A stretch of DNA of 57,165 nucleotides, taken from contig JARLIH010000494.1 of assembly GCA_031291845.1 (NCBI GenBank), forward strand, positions 1 through 57,165. The letters are read 5' to 3'. The position numbers were made by a program, and so were the translations under genes. Source of the stretch: Isosphaeraceae bacterium. GTDB taxonomy: Bacteria > Planctomycetota > Planctomycetia > Isosphaerales > Isosphaeraceae. The notes beneath the pieces were generated by a model. It had not been told where the DNA came from. It saw nothing but the letters and a program-made list of their open reading frames with translations, and did no database searches. Of this stretch, positions 9,284 through 18,440 are shown piece by piece (position 1 is the first letter of the stretch; each line of letters opens with the position of its first letter).

Positions 9284-10270
9284 TCAGTCGCGCGCGCCCG
9301 GGGAATCGGCGAGGACCGGCGGTCCCATGGTGCGGGGTCTCGTCAATCGGCGGCCCGCCAGCGTTGACAAGCGGGCGAGGCGCCGGGGGTCATGGGCCAA
9401 GCAACGCGTCACCGCGAGGAGACCCCGGGCCCACTCCCTGCCGTAGAAGTGGCTGATCGCAAGTTCTTCCAACACCTCCGCGAACCGAGCACGGCTCCCC
9501 CGGCCGGACGCACGCAATTCGGGGTGAGCAGACAGGGCGAGCCGAAGGCACTCCAGTTTCTTCCGTCCTACCTTTACCGAGTTTCGGACGCCCGAGCAAT
9601 TTACGTCGTGATCGCGGCGAAGGGCGAGCACCTCGTCCGAATAGTAAACGCCACGCCCCTGCCCCGCGAGCCGCAGCATGAAGTCATAGTCGTCGAGCGG
9701 AAAGAGGCTTTGGTCCATTCCACCGAGTTCCTGATAGACCTCGCGCCGCACCGTGTAACCCGTAAAGCAATGCGAGAAGTGGAAGATATCGGACAGGGAC
9801 CGCATACCGCTCACCTGGTCGCGGCCGGTCAAGGCACCGAGTACGGAATGCCACGTCCTGCCGCCGTGCAACAGGCTGCCCGTCGGGCCGATCAGTTGAC
9901 AATCGCAACAAATGAGAGCGACCGAGGGCAGCGCGCGGCCGAGGCGGACGACCGTCTCGAGGTGACCGGGCAGCAGCAGGTCATCAGCGTCAACAAAGAC
10001 GATGTACTCGCCCCGCGCCATGCCGACTCCGGTGTTCCTGGCCACCGAGGCCCCTTGGTTCCGATCCTGCCGGTGAATGCGGAACCGCTCGTCTGGGAGG
10101 TTTCCGTGGAGCTTGTCGAACGTCCCGTCGGTCGAGCAATCGTCAACAATAATTGCCTCAAACTCACCAAATTTCTGCGACAGCAGCGCTTCGGTGCACT
10201 CGCCGATGTAATTTCCATAATTAAACGTGGGAATGATAACGCTAACCGTCGGCTCCATGGAAACCCTCAT
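9284..10270 (-). CDS. Glycosyltransferase, GT2 family (GT-A fold)
   Basis: A 328-residue GT-A glycosyltransferase. The N-terminal VSVIIPTFNYGNYI strand, the VDDCSTDGT nucleotide motif near residue 41 and the metal-binding FVDADD motif near residue 92 are all present. The C-terminal about 100 residues are Arg-rich and helical, as in many O-antigen transferases. Two start codons are possible (ATG at 10270 and at 10258); the second gives a shorter N-terminus that begins right before the first beta-strand. The gene ends about 58 bases before the next one. Confidence 0.86.
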   Translation of the reverse strand: MRVSMEPTVSVIIPTFNYGNYIGECTEALLSQKFGEFEAIIVDDCSTDGTFDKLHGNLPDERFRIHRQDRNQGASVARNTGVGMARGEYIVFVDADDLLLPGHLETVVRLGRALPSVALICCDCQLIGPTGSLLHGGRTWHSVLGALTGRDQVSGMRSLSDIFHFSHCFTGYTVRREVYQELGGMDQSLFPLDDYDFMLRLAGQGRGVYYSDEVLALRRDHDVNCSGVRNSVKVGRKKLECLRLALSAHPELRASGRGSRARFAEVLEELAISHFYGREWARGLLAVTRCLAHDPRRLARLSTLAGRRLTRPRTMGPPVLADSPGARD

Positions 10271-10385
10271 CCTATTCGCTGATCGTTTTCATACCAGCCT
10301 GAGCAAAAACACGGTAATTCAACGCGGACACTCAATGTCTACCTGATATCCTAATCTGATTGTCCAATCTTCAAGAGAGGCCCCG

Positions 10386-11096
10386 CTACGGCTTGGTTCC
10401 GATGATGTAGAGATTCTTGCTCAACACCCTGGGAGCATCTGTCCCAAGTTCTGCGACAAGCATGGCCCGCCACCAAGCCCGCTCCAGCCTTTGCAACATC
10501 GTCCAGATCCCTCGCCTCACACTCGTGGGGCGCGGTATACGGTTACCGAACACCGACAGCGACTGAAACCCGGCCATGCCCATGATCTGGTGCAAATTGC
10601 TTTCACAGTAGCCCGCGCAATGGCTTATCTCGATATATCGGCAATACATAGCGCTTACCGCGCTCATGTTCGGTGTCTGGATGATTGCCCGACCACCGGG
10701 TTTGAGGGCCGAATGAATCGCACGGAGCAGATGTAACGCCTTCTCAACGGGCATGTGTTCGATGACATGGTGCATCGTGATCAGGTCGAACATTTCGGCC
10801 GAACCTTCGAGATAGGCGGCGGCATCCTCCACGCACTCCGCCGTGAATCCTTCCGCTCGGCAGTGCGCAACCTGTTGTTCGCCAATGTCGATGGCGCTCA
10901 GATCTCGATAGCCTTTCCTCGCTAGGAAGTGGAGAAACTGGCCCCAGCCACAACCCACGTCCAGGATCTTTAGATCGGGGCCGGAAGGAAGATAGCCGGC
11001 GAGATCCGCTTCGTACGACTCATAGGCGAACTGGTAATTCAGGGCGGGGTCGTCGGTCTCCCGGATTGTCCGGGGATGTTCGTAGCCTTCATACAT
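10386..11096 (-). CDS. Class I SAM-dependent methyltransferase
   Basis: A 236-residue methyltransferase with the SAM motif ILDVGCGWGQF near residue 46, an acidic SAID ribose-binding strand near 66, and a LITMHHVIEHMP post-motif near 107, followed by a KPGGRAIIQTPN strand. This is the UbiG/UbiE-like layout common in polysaccharide clusters, where these enzymes O-methylate sugars. It lacks the zinc ribbon of the two methyltransferases further downstream. The ATG at 11096 gives a family-typical N-terminus (MYEGYEHPRTI). The acceptor is not predictable. Confidence 0.85.
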   Translation of the reverse strand: MYEGYEHPRTIRETDDPALNYQFAYESYEADLAGYLPSGPDLKILDVGCGWGQFLHFLARKGYRDLSAIDIGEQQVAHCRAEGFTAECVEDAAAYLEGSAEMFDLITMHHVIEHMPVEKALHLLRAIHSALKPGGRAIIQTPNMSAVSAMYCRYIEISHCAGYCESNLHQIMGMAGFQSLSVFGNRIPRPTSVRRGIWTMLQRLERAWWRAMLVAELGTDAPRVLSKNLYIIGTKP

Positions 11097-11441
11097 CAGT
11101 GGAAAATCTCATGGCATAGCTCTCGTGTCAGAGCCAGAATTGGTTGAGTGAGTCGGCACTTTGGCGAGCCGGGGCACAGATCGGTACAGGCTGCTCGTGG
11201 AGTCTGTCGAAACACAAGCGGACCCAAGCCGTGTGCACCCCCTCACAGGCCGAAGTGCGTGGGAACGGCCTATCGAACGGAGCGGACGTTCTGACATGTT
11301 CGACCCGCGGTTCGATCCCCGTCGCAGTTCCAACGGTCACGGCCTGTTTTGCTCGACTCCACAGTCTGGACGCGACGACGGCATGAGGAGGGGCCTGCTC
11401 TGTGAGATCCCCAAAGGCGAATCCAGTCGCTCTGCCGGGTA

Positions 11442-12665
11442 TTACCCAAGAACCGACTGATAGATTGCCGCCAGCCGTTCCGCCGACTCCACGGGGCGGA
11501 AGCGACCCGACATTGATGCAGCGGCCGCTGCCGCGAGCGATCCGCACCAAGCGGGGTCGCCCAATAGGCGACACACCGCCTCGGCGATCTCTTCCGAGCT
11601 CCGGGGGGACACAAGCCAACCGTCCTCCCCGTGACGGATCAGTTCGGGGAGCGGACCGACGTCGGAGGCGATACAGGCGCGACCGGACGCCATGGCCTCG
11701 ATCAATGCGATCCCCATCCCCTCGTAGAGCGACGGGAAGACGAATAGGTCGCACGCCTGTAATAGCCTCGACACGTCCCGGCGCGGTCCCAGGGTGTGAA
11801 ACCGCTCGGGAATCCCGAGCTTCTCGGCCTCGGCGGCCAAGGCACGAACGCAATTCTCGTCGGTTAAGCTGCCGGCCGAGACCAGATGGACCGTCGGGAA
11901 CCTCGCAACGATTGCCGGAAGCGCACGAATCGCAAACAGGAGACCCTTCTGCGCCGACACCCGGCCCACGTTAAGCAGGATAAGGGAGTCCGGGGGCAAG
12001 CCCAGCTCGTCCCGAACGCGGGAGCGATCGGAGTGGGCTTCCGAGCTCACGTCGTCGAAGTCGATCGGGTTGTAGACGAGGTCGATCCGTTGTGCTGGAA
12101 ACCGAAGCTGCCGCGCTGCGCTGCGGCCGACGTAGTCGCTCACGGCAATCAGGCGGCGCGCCCCGATTCGGGCGGTCCACCGATCGACCAACAACGCCGC
12201 GTTGCGTTTGAGCCGGAGAGACCGGCTTTCGTTGACTCGCGCTTCCGGCTCGTACTCCATGTTATGGACCGAGCTCAGGACGGGCACGCCCGCCAGGCGG
12301 CCGGCGATCCTCCCCACCACGTCGGCCGCCCAGAGATGGGTGTGGACGAGGTCCGGCCTGACCCGGCGGAGGAACGACCAGAACTTCAGGGTGCCCGGCC
12401 CAATGTCGAGGTAGCGCCGGCACCCCAGGTCGACCACGTCCACTCCACGCTGGCGGATCGTCTCCAACCAGTGGGCATCACGACTGAAGACGGTCACCAC
12501 GGTGTGACGGAACTGGTCCGGATCGAGGTTCTTCAAGTTCGTGCAAAGGAGTCGCTCCGCTCCCCCGGGGCCGAGCGTCTCGATCAGGTGCACGACGTGG
12601 ATCGGCGCCTTGCGGAGAGCACTTTTCGAGTCCATCGGACTCGCCGCTGCGCGGGTGGAGACCAT
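11442..12665 (-). CDS. Glycosyltransferase, GT4 family
   Basis: A 407-residue GT-B glycosyltransferase. IHVVHLIETLGPGGAERLL near residue 22 is the acceptor-side glycine motif of GT4 enzymes. LLNVGRVSAQKG near 222 and YEGMGIALIEAMASGRACI near 310 are donor-side motifs with the E-x7-E pair. The start is the ATG at 12665, which shares one base with the stop of the upstream methyltransferase (TGATG), so the pair is translationally coupled. The frame is open further upstream but that part only overlaps the methyltransferase gene. Confidence 0.88.
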   Translation of the reverse strand: MVSTRAAASPMDSKSALRKAPIHVVHLIETLGPGGAERLLCTNLKNLDPDQFRHTVVTVFSRDAHWLETIRQRGVDVVDLGCRRYLDIGPGTLKFWSFLRRVRPDLVHTHLWAADVVGRIAGRLAGVPVLSSVHNMEYEPEARVNESRSLRLKRNAALLVDRWTARIGARRLIAVSDYVGRSAARQLRFPAQRIDLVYNPIDFDDVSSEAHSDRSRVRDELGLPPDSLILLNVGRVSAQKGLLFAIRALPAIVARFPTVHLVSAGSLTDENCVRALAAEAEKLGIPERFHTLGPRRDVSRLLQACDLFVFPSLYEGMGIALIEAMASGRACIASDVGPLPELIRHGEDGWLVSPRSSEEIAEAVCRLLGDPAWCGSLAAAAAASMSGRFRPVESAERLAAIYQSVLG

Positions 12666-13468
12666 CAGACGTCCTTCCGTCCGACGTAATAGAACGAGCT
12701 GGCGATGCGATGAAAATGGTCGTACCGCTCGAGCCAGTGGTCGAGGTACCGGAGCGGGAAGAGCACCCAACCGAAGATCGAGGAGGCGCGCCGATAGACG
12801 ACCGGATGGCCGCCGGAGACCAGCGATGCGAGGAACTCGCGGAGGATCCACGTCAGCGTCGACGCGGGCCCGATATGGATGCCCGAGTCGACCTCGGTCA
12901 AGGGAGCACAAAGAAGGGTCAGGCCGTACCTCGTGCAGCGCGAGACGTCAATCGGCGCTTCGTGGTACGGTTCGAGGAACGGCATCTCGGTATAGAAGGT
13001 CGCGCCAGGCTTCAACACCCTCACGATCTCGGCCACCGCCCGCCTCGGATTCGGGACATGCTCGAGAACCCCCTGGAGAATGATCAGGTCGGCCACGCCG
13101 TCGGCAAACGGGAGCGTGAACACGGACGCCAGCGCGTGCGTGCTCCCCGTCGGAAAGATATCGAGATTGAAAACATTCCTTCCCAGGACCTTTCCCCCGG
13201 CACCGACGTTGAGGATCACGGACTCCGGCCCCAGCGATTCGATCAGCGACTGCACGCGCGCGTCCGACCGTTTGGTGATCAGGAACGGGACCGGGGGAGC
13301 GGCCAACAGGTTCCAGACGAACCGGAACGGGTTCGCGGCCTTCCGCTTCCCTGGCGGCGGAACGACGGAAGAGGAAGAGACGTTCCCGCCATCGCGTCCG
13401 GCAACGACGCGTGCAGGGCCCGACTGATCGGCCTCGGATGTCGGTTCAGAGAGGTGCGCGCTGATCAT
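12665..13468 (-). CDS. Class I SAM-dependent methyltransferase
   Basis: A 267-residue methyltransferase. The first about 45 residues are polar and low-complexity. The SAM motif is VILNVGAGGKVLG near residue 85, weaker than the canonical DxGxGxG because Asp is replaced by Asn. A LIILQGVLEHVPNP post-motif and a KPGATFYTEMPFLEPYH strand follow. This subtype, with a conserved YHEAPID segment, often occurs next to glycosyltransferases in exopolysaccharide loci. It shares TGATG with the GT4 gene downstream. Start ATG at 13468. Confidence 0.8.
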   Translation of the reverse strand: MISAHLSEPTSEADQSGPARVVAGRDGGNVSSSSVVPPPGKRKAANPFRFVWNLLAAPPVPFLITKRSDARVQSLIESLGPESVILNVGAGGKVLGRNVFNLDIFPTGSTHALASVFTLPFADGVADLIILQGVLEHVPNPRRAVAEIVRVLKPGATFYTEMPFLEPYHEAPIDVSRCTRYGLTLLCAPLTEVDSGIHIGPASTLTWILREFLASLVSGGHPVVYRRASSIFGWVLFPLRYLDHWLERYDHFHRIASSFYYVGRKDV

Positions 13469-13484
13469 GGGTCTGTGTCCGGGC

Positions 13485-14627
13485 CTATACCCGTTTTAGG
13501 GTCTTGTAGAGGCGGTCCATCCGCTGCATCTGGGATTCGAAGCTTCCGCCGTCCTCGACTCTCCGCTGCGCTTCGCGGGCACGTTGTCGAGCGGCCTGCG
13601 GCTCCTGGAAAATCGCGACGATGGCTGCCGCGATCGATTCCGGGTCGTCGACGCGCGCCGTGGAGACCGTCGATCCTGGCTCGAAGTAGGCGCGATCGTA
13701 ATCCGGAATATCGCCCACAACGACCGGGGTGCCGCAGGCCATCGACTCGAGCGCACTCATCGGTGTGCCATCGTAGTCGGGGATCGCGATGGTGACGTCG
13801 GCGAGTCGGAAGAAGTCGGGCATCGCCTCGTGGGGAATCTGCTCGATGAACCGGAACCGTTCGGGCGAGCCGCTCTCCTCGGCGATCCGTCGGACGCACG
13901 CCTCGTACTCCATGTCCTTCGCCGCTGAAGAGTAACCGAAGACGAAGAACGCCTCAGGAACGTTCCGGAACACCATCGGCGCCGCTGCCGCGATTTGGTG
14001 AAGGTTGGAGAGGGGGCGCATCAGGCGAGAGCTGAAGACGACCCTGGACTCGGCGGGCAATCGGAGCTCCGCCCGCAACGTGTTGGATTTGGGCCCCGGG
14101 TGAAAGCGAGTGAGCTCAACCCCACCGTGCAGGATCTCGACCGGCGTCCCCTTACGGGAATAGGGCTGTACGACGCGCGCCATGAGCGCCGACCAGGATG
14201 TGATCAGATCCGCGCGCCTCAGCGCCAGCGGGGTCATGACGCGAGCGGCCAGACAGCCGTTGGGGGTCCACGCCGGCCCGCAGACGTCACCGCCCCCCAT
14301 CACGGTCAGTACCAGCGGGTGAAAGCCGCTCAGGGCCGCATACCACGTGTTCGCCCCGATGAAATGGCAATGGAGGACATCGATCTGCTCGCTGCGCAGG
14401 ACTCGGGTGAGCCAGGCGAGGCTGCGCGACGTCCGCCAGAACCGCTTGACGTGGAACGCACCCAGCTCGCCGAGATACTTTCCTCCCTCGCGCTCGACCG
14501 CCTCGACGTGGCTGGCATCCATCGGCTGAAAGGAGATGAGGCTCACCTGATGGCCGAGCCGGTGGAAAAACCTGATCCATCGATGAGTATGAATGTAACT
14601 TCCGTCGGCTACGTAACAGATCCGCAT
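13485..14627 (-). CDS. Glycosyltransferase, GT4 family
   Basis: A 380-residue GT-B glycosyltransferase with an N-terminal MRICYVADGSYIHTHRW strand, LHCHFIGANTWY near residue 90, VVFSSRLMRPLSNLHQI near 193 and the donor-binding GTPMSALESMACGTPVV motif near 290. It ends 16 bases before the upstream end of the methyltransferase gene at 13468, so these genes are probably cotranscribed. The subtype resembles transferases of surface polysaccharides of planctomycetes and cyanobacteria. Donor sugar unknown. Confidence 0.87.
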   Translation of the reverse strand: MRICYVADGSYIHTHRWIRFFHRLGHQVSLISFQPMDASHVEAVEREGGKYLGELGAFHVKRFWRTSRSLAWLTRVLRSEQIDVLHCHFIGANTWYAALSGFHPLVLTVMGGGDVCGPAWTPNGCLAARVMTPLALRRADLITSWSALMARVVQPYSRKGTPVEILHGGVELTRFHPGPKSNTLRAELRLPAESRVVFSSRLMRPLSNLHQIAAAAPMVFRNVPEAFFVFGYSSAAKDMEYEACVRRIAEESGSPERFRFIEQIPHEAMPDFFRLADVTIAIPDYDGTPMSALESMACGTPVVVGDIPDYDRAYFEPGSTVSTARVDDPESIAAAIVAIFQEPQAARQRAREAQRRVEDGGSFESQMQRMDRLYKTLKRV

Positions 14628-14707
14628 CCTGGTAAAGGCTCCCGGGTATGGTCCTCATCGGTGCTCCCCCGTCGGGCGGTCGTCCTGGAGACGGGCGAGT
14701 GTGTCGT

Positions 14708-16048
14708 TCAACCCTCTGGCGGCACGACCTCGGCAATCCGCCTTGCTTGCCGGCCGGTCGAACTGAAACCGACTGGGACCGCGGCCCGGCTGAGACGGCT
14801 GGCGTGGTCCCACCAAAGAAGCAACCCACTCGCGGCGAAGATGATTAGCGCGGGCTCGGCGGGAAGCCGGAATCGTGGCGATCCGTAGAAGGCGCACGCC
14901 AGAAGGAGGACCGATGCAGGAGGCACCCACAGCACCCACTGATGAGGAACCTGTCGCCGCTGAAGAACCCAGGCGCCGAAAAGGGCCGGGACGCAGAGAG
15001 CGATATAACCGTAGTTGACGCTTCGGCCCGCCCGTGCTCGGTGCGGGATGATCTCCCAGTCGAGCGGAACCAACAGGTTGAGCAACTTGATCGGCACGAG
15101 CTTGAGTGCGTGCGCGGGGTCCTTCCTCAGACGTCCGAGCGCCACCCCGCGCAGGTGCCGGGACATCCCGACTTCGGTTTCCGCGCGGTACGCCTCGGCG
15201 ACCACGGGGTCTTCCGTCCCTGGCACGTTCCCCCAGATCGGCTTGTCGCCCACCCGGACGGGCCAGTACGAAATGTACAAGGTGATCCCGTCCTCGGTCG
15301 CGATCGGCACAAAATGATGGAAGGCCGAGTAATTCCGGACGATCCACGGGGTAAGGGTCAGTAACATCGACAGGACCGCAAGCGCGGCGAGCCGCAGTCC
15401 CCGCCGGCCGAAGGGTCGCTCGCCCGCCGTCGAAGCGACCCCGACCAAGAGCAATGCCGCCATGAACAGGCTGCCCCCGCGCGTCAGCAAGTTGAGCCCG
15501 AGCAACGCTCCCAGGGCCAGCGCCCGATTCGCGCGCGGCTGCCGAAGCAACAGCGCAGCGCCACACAGCGCAGCCAACTGCAGGAAGACGGAAAGGTTCT
15601 CGGACAGCAGCACGTGCGGGAGCCACACCAGGGCAGGATAGACGGAGGCAATGTAGCCGGCGAGAATCGCCTCTCGCTCTCCAACGACGAGCCAGGCCAA
15701 TGCGACGACGAGGAGCACCGTGCAACCACCGAGGATCGCCTGGACGCGTTCCGCGGCAAGCCAGTCGGGGCCGGTGACCCCGTAGGTTGCCGCGAGAAAG
15801 AGCGGATAACCGCAAACCCGGAAGGCCGTCGGTTTCCCCGGCTTGTAGGCGTAGCCGTGCCCGGCAACCACGCTCTCCGCCAACCGGTGATAATCCGCGG
15901 GATCGTTGGTAGGAACTTCGGGATAATACGCGACGGCCAGCAAGCGAAGCGTCACCGACACAGCGAAAATCGCGAGCAGGTGCCACCTCGGGCGAATCGT
16001 TCGCGCAGGCACTGGAGCCATCGGCTGAATCACCCAGCGGTCAAACAT
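14708..16048 (-). CDS. Dolichyl-phosphate-mannose/ArnT-like membrane glycosyltransferase
   Basis: A 446-residue polytopic protein of the GT39/ArnT (PMT_2) type, which takes sugars from polyprenyl-phosphate carriers on the periplasmic side. After the first membrane helix comes EVPTNDPADYHRLAESV (about residues 45-60) with the acidic residues expected for catalysis in the first periplasmic loop, and SENLSVFLQL further on. About ten hydrophobic segments extend to residue 420. The ATG at 16048 gives a short cytoplasmic head; the ATG ten codons in is an alternative. It likely decorates the glycan after export. Confidence 0.75.
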   Translation of the reverse strand: MFDRWVIQPMAPVPARTIRPRWHLLAIFAVSVTLRLLAVAYYPEVPTNDPADYHRLAESVVAGHGYAYKPGKPTAFRVCGYPLFLAATYGVTGPDWLAAERVQAILGGCTVLLVVALAWLVVGEREAILAGYIASVYPALVWLPHVLLSENLSVFLQLAALCGAALLLRQPRANRALALGALLGLNLLTRGGSLFMAALLLVGVASTAGERPFGRRGLRLAALAVLSMLLTLTPWIVRNYSAFHHFVPIATEDGITLYISYWPVRVGDKPIWGNVPGTEDPVVAEAYRAETEVGMSRHLRGVALGRLRKDPAHALKLVPIKLLNLLVPLDWEIIPHRARAGRSVNYGYIALCVPALFGAWVLQRRQVPHQWVLWVPPASVLLLACAFYGSPRFRLPAEPALIIFAASGLLLWWDHASRLSRAAVPVGFSSTGRQARRIAEVVPPEG

Positions 16049-16076
16049 GAGATCGGTGCGAAATGCGGCAGCGTAC

Positions 16077-17180
16077 TCACCCGGTCAGCTCAGAACCAGA
16101 GACCGACAACTGATGGACAGCGACCGGCAAGACGCGTTCTCTTCGGGCGCTGAGGAACCGCTCTCTCAGCTTCAGGAAAGGCCGTTCAACAAACCAATAG
16201 GACCCCTCCGCCGCCAGCATCGTTGGCACGATCGACCAAGGCAGCCCTAAACCGCAGAACAACTGCTGCCAGAGGTAGAAGCTATACGAGATCACGCCCA
16301 GGTGCACGACCGCCCGGTGGTTCATCAGTCGACCCGCGGCAGAGGTGTGACGGTCGATCAGCCAGAGCATGACGAGCGTGATGCAGACCCCCTCGAGACT
16401 GTATCCGAAAAGCAAAAGGTAACGGCCCTGAAACCACATCAAGAGAATCGGAGAAACGAGGGCGAGGAACAGAACCGCAAGCCACGGCAGTCGGGCATCG
16501 ATCGCCTTTCGGACGGCCTCACGAAACGCGACCGAGTCCGACAGCAGGGCCGCCAGGCAGCCGAACATGATCGTGTCCGCCCGGGTGTGAGCCATCACCC
16601 CCATGTCGGGACGTAACCCGGGCAGAACGTAGTAGGTCAAGACCCGGCTCATGGGCGAGGCGACGATCAGCCCGAGAGCCAGCCACGTGCCTCGCCTCCT
16701 GCCCAGCACGGCCAGACTGACCGGCCAGAAGATATAGAATTGCTCCTCGACGGCGAGAGACCAAAAGTGTGTTGTGTACGAATCACTCGCAGGCCCGGGC
16801 TGGAAGGCCGCGTAATAGTCGCGGAGAAACGCGAAGGAAAAAAGCCACTCCGTGTACGCCGGCTGACTGTACCCGATGTACATCAAAAGGAGCACGACGC
16901 CGAGGTACAGGTAGCAGGCCGGCAGGATCCGGAAGGCACGCCGGAAATAGAACGCCTGGAGGGCGATCTTTCCGGTGTTGTCCATCTCGCGGAGCAGCAA
17001 AATCGTGATGAGGTAGCCGCTGATCACGAAAAAAATGCTGACACCCAAACTGCCATTCCCCACGATCTCCCAGAGCGGCCGCAACCTCCCCGCAGCCTTG
17101 TGGTCGTAACTATGACTCACCAAGACCAGGGCGATCGACACGGCACGAAGCCCATCGAGAGACGGGATCCGTTTAGCCAT
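16077..17180 (-). CDS. Acyltransferase-3 family membrane protein (OafA/YrhL-like)
   Basis: A 367-residue integral membrane acyltransferase that O-acetylates cell-surface sugars in its family. The N-terminus carries the diagnostic PSLDGLRAVSI motif followed by LVLVSHS with the catalytic-type His, then GVSIFFVISGYLI, and about ten membrane segments. SLAVEEQFYIFWP lies near residue 150. The start ATG at 17180 follows a GTGGAAG site at proper spacing and puts the signature at residue 3; the frame is open upstream but without similarity. Together with the hexapeptide enzyme at 1206 it indicates an acylated glycan. Confidence 0.9.
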   Translation of the reverse strand: MAKRIPSLDGLRAVSIALVLVSHSYDHKAAGRLRPLWEIVGNGSLGVSIFFVISGYLITILLLREMDNTGKIALQAFYFRRAFRILPACYLYLGVVLLLMYIGYSQPAYTEWLFSFAFLRDYYAAFQPGPASDSYTTHFWSLAVEEQFYIFWPVSLAVLGRRRGTWLALGLIVASPMSRVLTYYVLPGLRPDMGVMAHTRADTIMFGCLAALLSDSVAFREAVRKAIDARLPWLAVLFLALVSPILLMWFQGRYLLLFGYSLEGVCITLVMLWLIDRHTSAAGRLMNHRAVVHLGVISYSFYLWQQLFCGLGLPWSIVPTMLAAEGSYWFVERPFLKLRERFLSARRERVLPVAVHQLSVSGSELTG

Positions 17181-17370
17181 TTTGTTCGACTTCCACCGGT
17201 TTACGCGTTGCCATGACGTCCGGACCGACGCGAGTAAAGGATTCGATCCTGGAGCCAGACGCCTCGAACGGGTGCCCGACACGATCGCTATTGGCCAAAC
17301 GGTCGACGAAAGGGAAGAGACCGGAACGTGCTGGGGCCACCCCGCCGCGCCTCGTGGGGGCGCCAACCGT

Positions 17371-18288
17371 TCATTTCTTCAAAACGACGGCCGTCTGATA
17401 GCCATAGGCCGATGGAGTCACCGACTGAACGGTAAGGAATCGGCCCCATTGATGTCTCAGGTGATCGATGTCGTAGAAGACTTGGGCGCCCTTGGGGGTT
17501 CTGCTGATGGCGAACTCCAGGAAGTCCGACTCAACGATCTGTTTATGTTCCGGGGAAAAGAGGATTTTCGACAGGAAGAAATCCGCGTACTCCCGTGACG
17601 ACAGGATGCGAATCGTGTTTTTGTCGTGCACGGTGATGTAGAGATATCCCCCGGGCCGAAGGATTCGACGCAGCTCGAGGATCCAGGCGTCGGCCAGCTC
17701 GGAAATGTGCGTGAAAACCGAGCCGCAGTAGATCAGGTCGAAATAGCGGTCTTCGAAGGGAAGGTGGGGAGAAGTCGTCACGGTCGTGAAGAAAAAGGGT
17801 GGGCTCAGATGAAGCTGACACCACTTGATCGATTGCGCGTCGATGTCCGTGCCCCACACTTCGCCTTCGGTGGCAAAATCAGCGAACCAACGGAGCATCC
17901 GGCCCCCCGCGCAGCCAATCTCTATGAGCCGCGCTCCCTTCTCGAGCACGAGTCCCGAGCTGCCGAGGATTTCCATCATGGTCTTGACGTCTCGCTGCCC
18001 CCCCTCCAGGTACTCCGAAGGGCGGGTCGCGTACCCCTCCCAAAGCTCCTGAGGCGGCACGGGAAGCGCCGGACTCGTCGCTCCGTTGCTACCGGCTTGT
18101 CCCCTGCTGACGCTGTAGGAGCCTGATTCCGGCGAATAAGGCAGGTGTTTCGCGGAAATCGAGGGGTCGCTTGAAACCATGAGCCGCATCATCGAGGGAA
18201 GCCGGCTGGAACTGGCCAGGACGAGGTCCGAAGGACCCCTCATGATTCGCTTCAAGGTGGATCTAACCGTATTAAGTATGCTGCTCAT
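17371..18288 (-). CDS. Class I SAM-dependent methyltransferase
   Basis: A protein of about 305 residues with an N-terminal extension of about 90 residues and a methyltransferase core. The core has IEIGCAGGRML (motif I), GTDIDAQSIKW (motif II) and LIYCGSVFTHI, then a RPGGYLYITVHD strand. It belongs to the group often found beside glycosyltransferases. The ATG at 18288 has no good ribosome site, and a GTG at 18408 is an alternative, so the exact start is open. It is separated from the GT2 gene at 18441 by about 150 bases. Confidence 0.78.
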   Translation of the reverse strand: MSSILNTVRSTLKRIMRGPSDLVLASSSRLPSMMRLMVSSDPSISAKHLPYSPESGSYSVSRGQAGSNGATSPALPVPPQELWEGYATRPSEYLEGGQRDVKTMMEILGSSGLVLEKGARLIEIGCAGGRMLRWFADFATEGEVWGTDIDAQSIKWCQLHLSPPFFFTTVTTSPHLPFEDRYFDLIYCGSVFTHISELADAWILELRRILRPGGYLYITVHDKNTIRILSSREYADFFLSKILFSPEHKQIVESDFLEFAISRTPKGAQVFYDIDHLRHQWGRFLTVQSVTPSAYGYQTAVVLKK

Positions 18289-18440
18289 CGAGCCGTGCCG
18301 TAATGAATTGTGCTTCAAACAGACGTACGCCTGGAAAAGAATGCAGTCCTGTGCAAATCGACGATACGTGACCCCAACCAGCCCTCGCTTCGACAAGCCC
18401 CCCTGCACGATTCGGAGCCAAATCCTCAGGTTGCCGAGGG

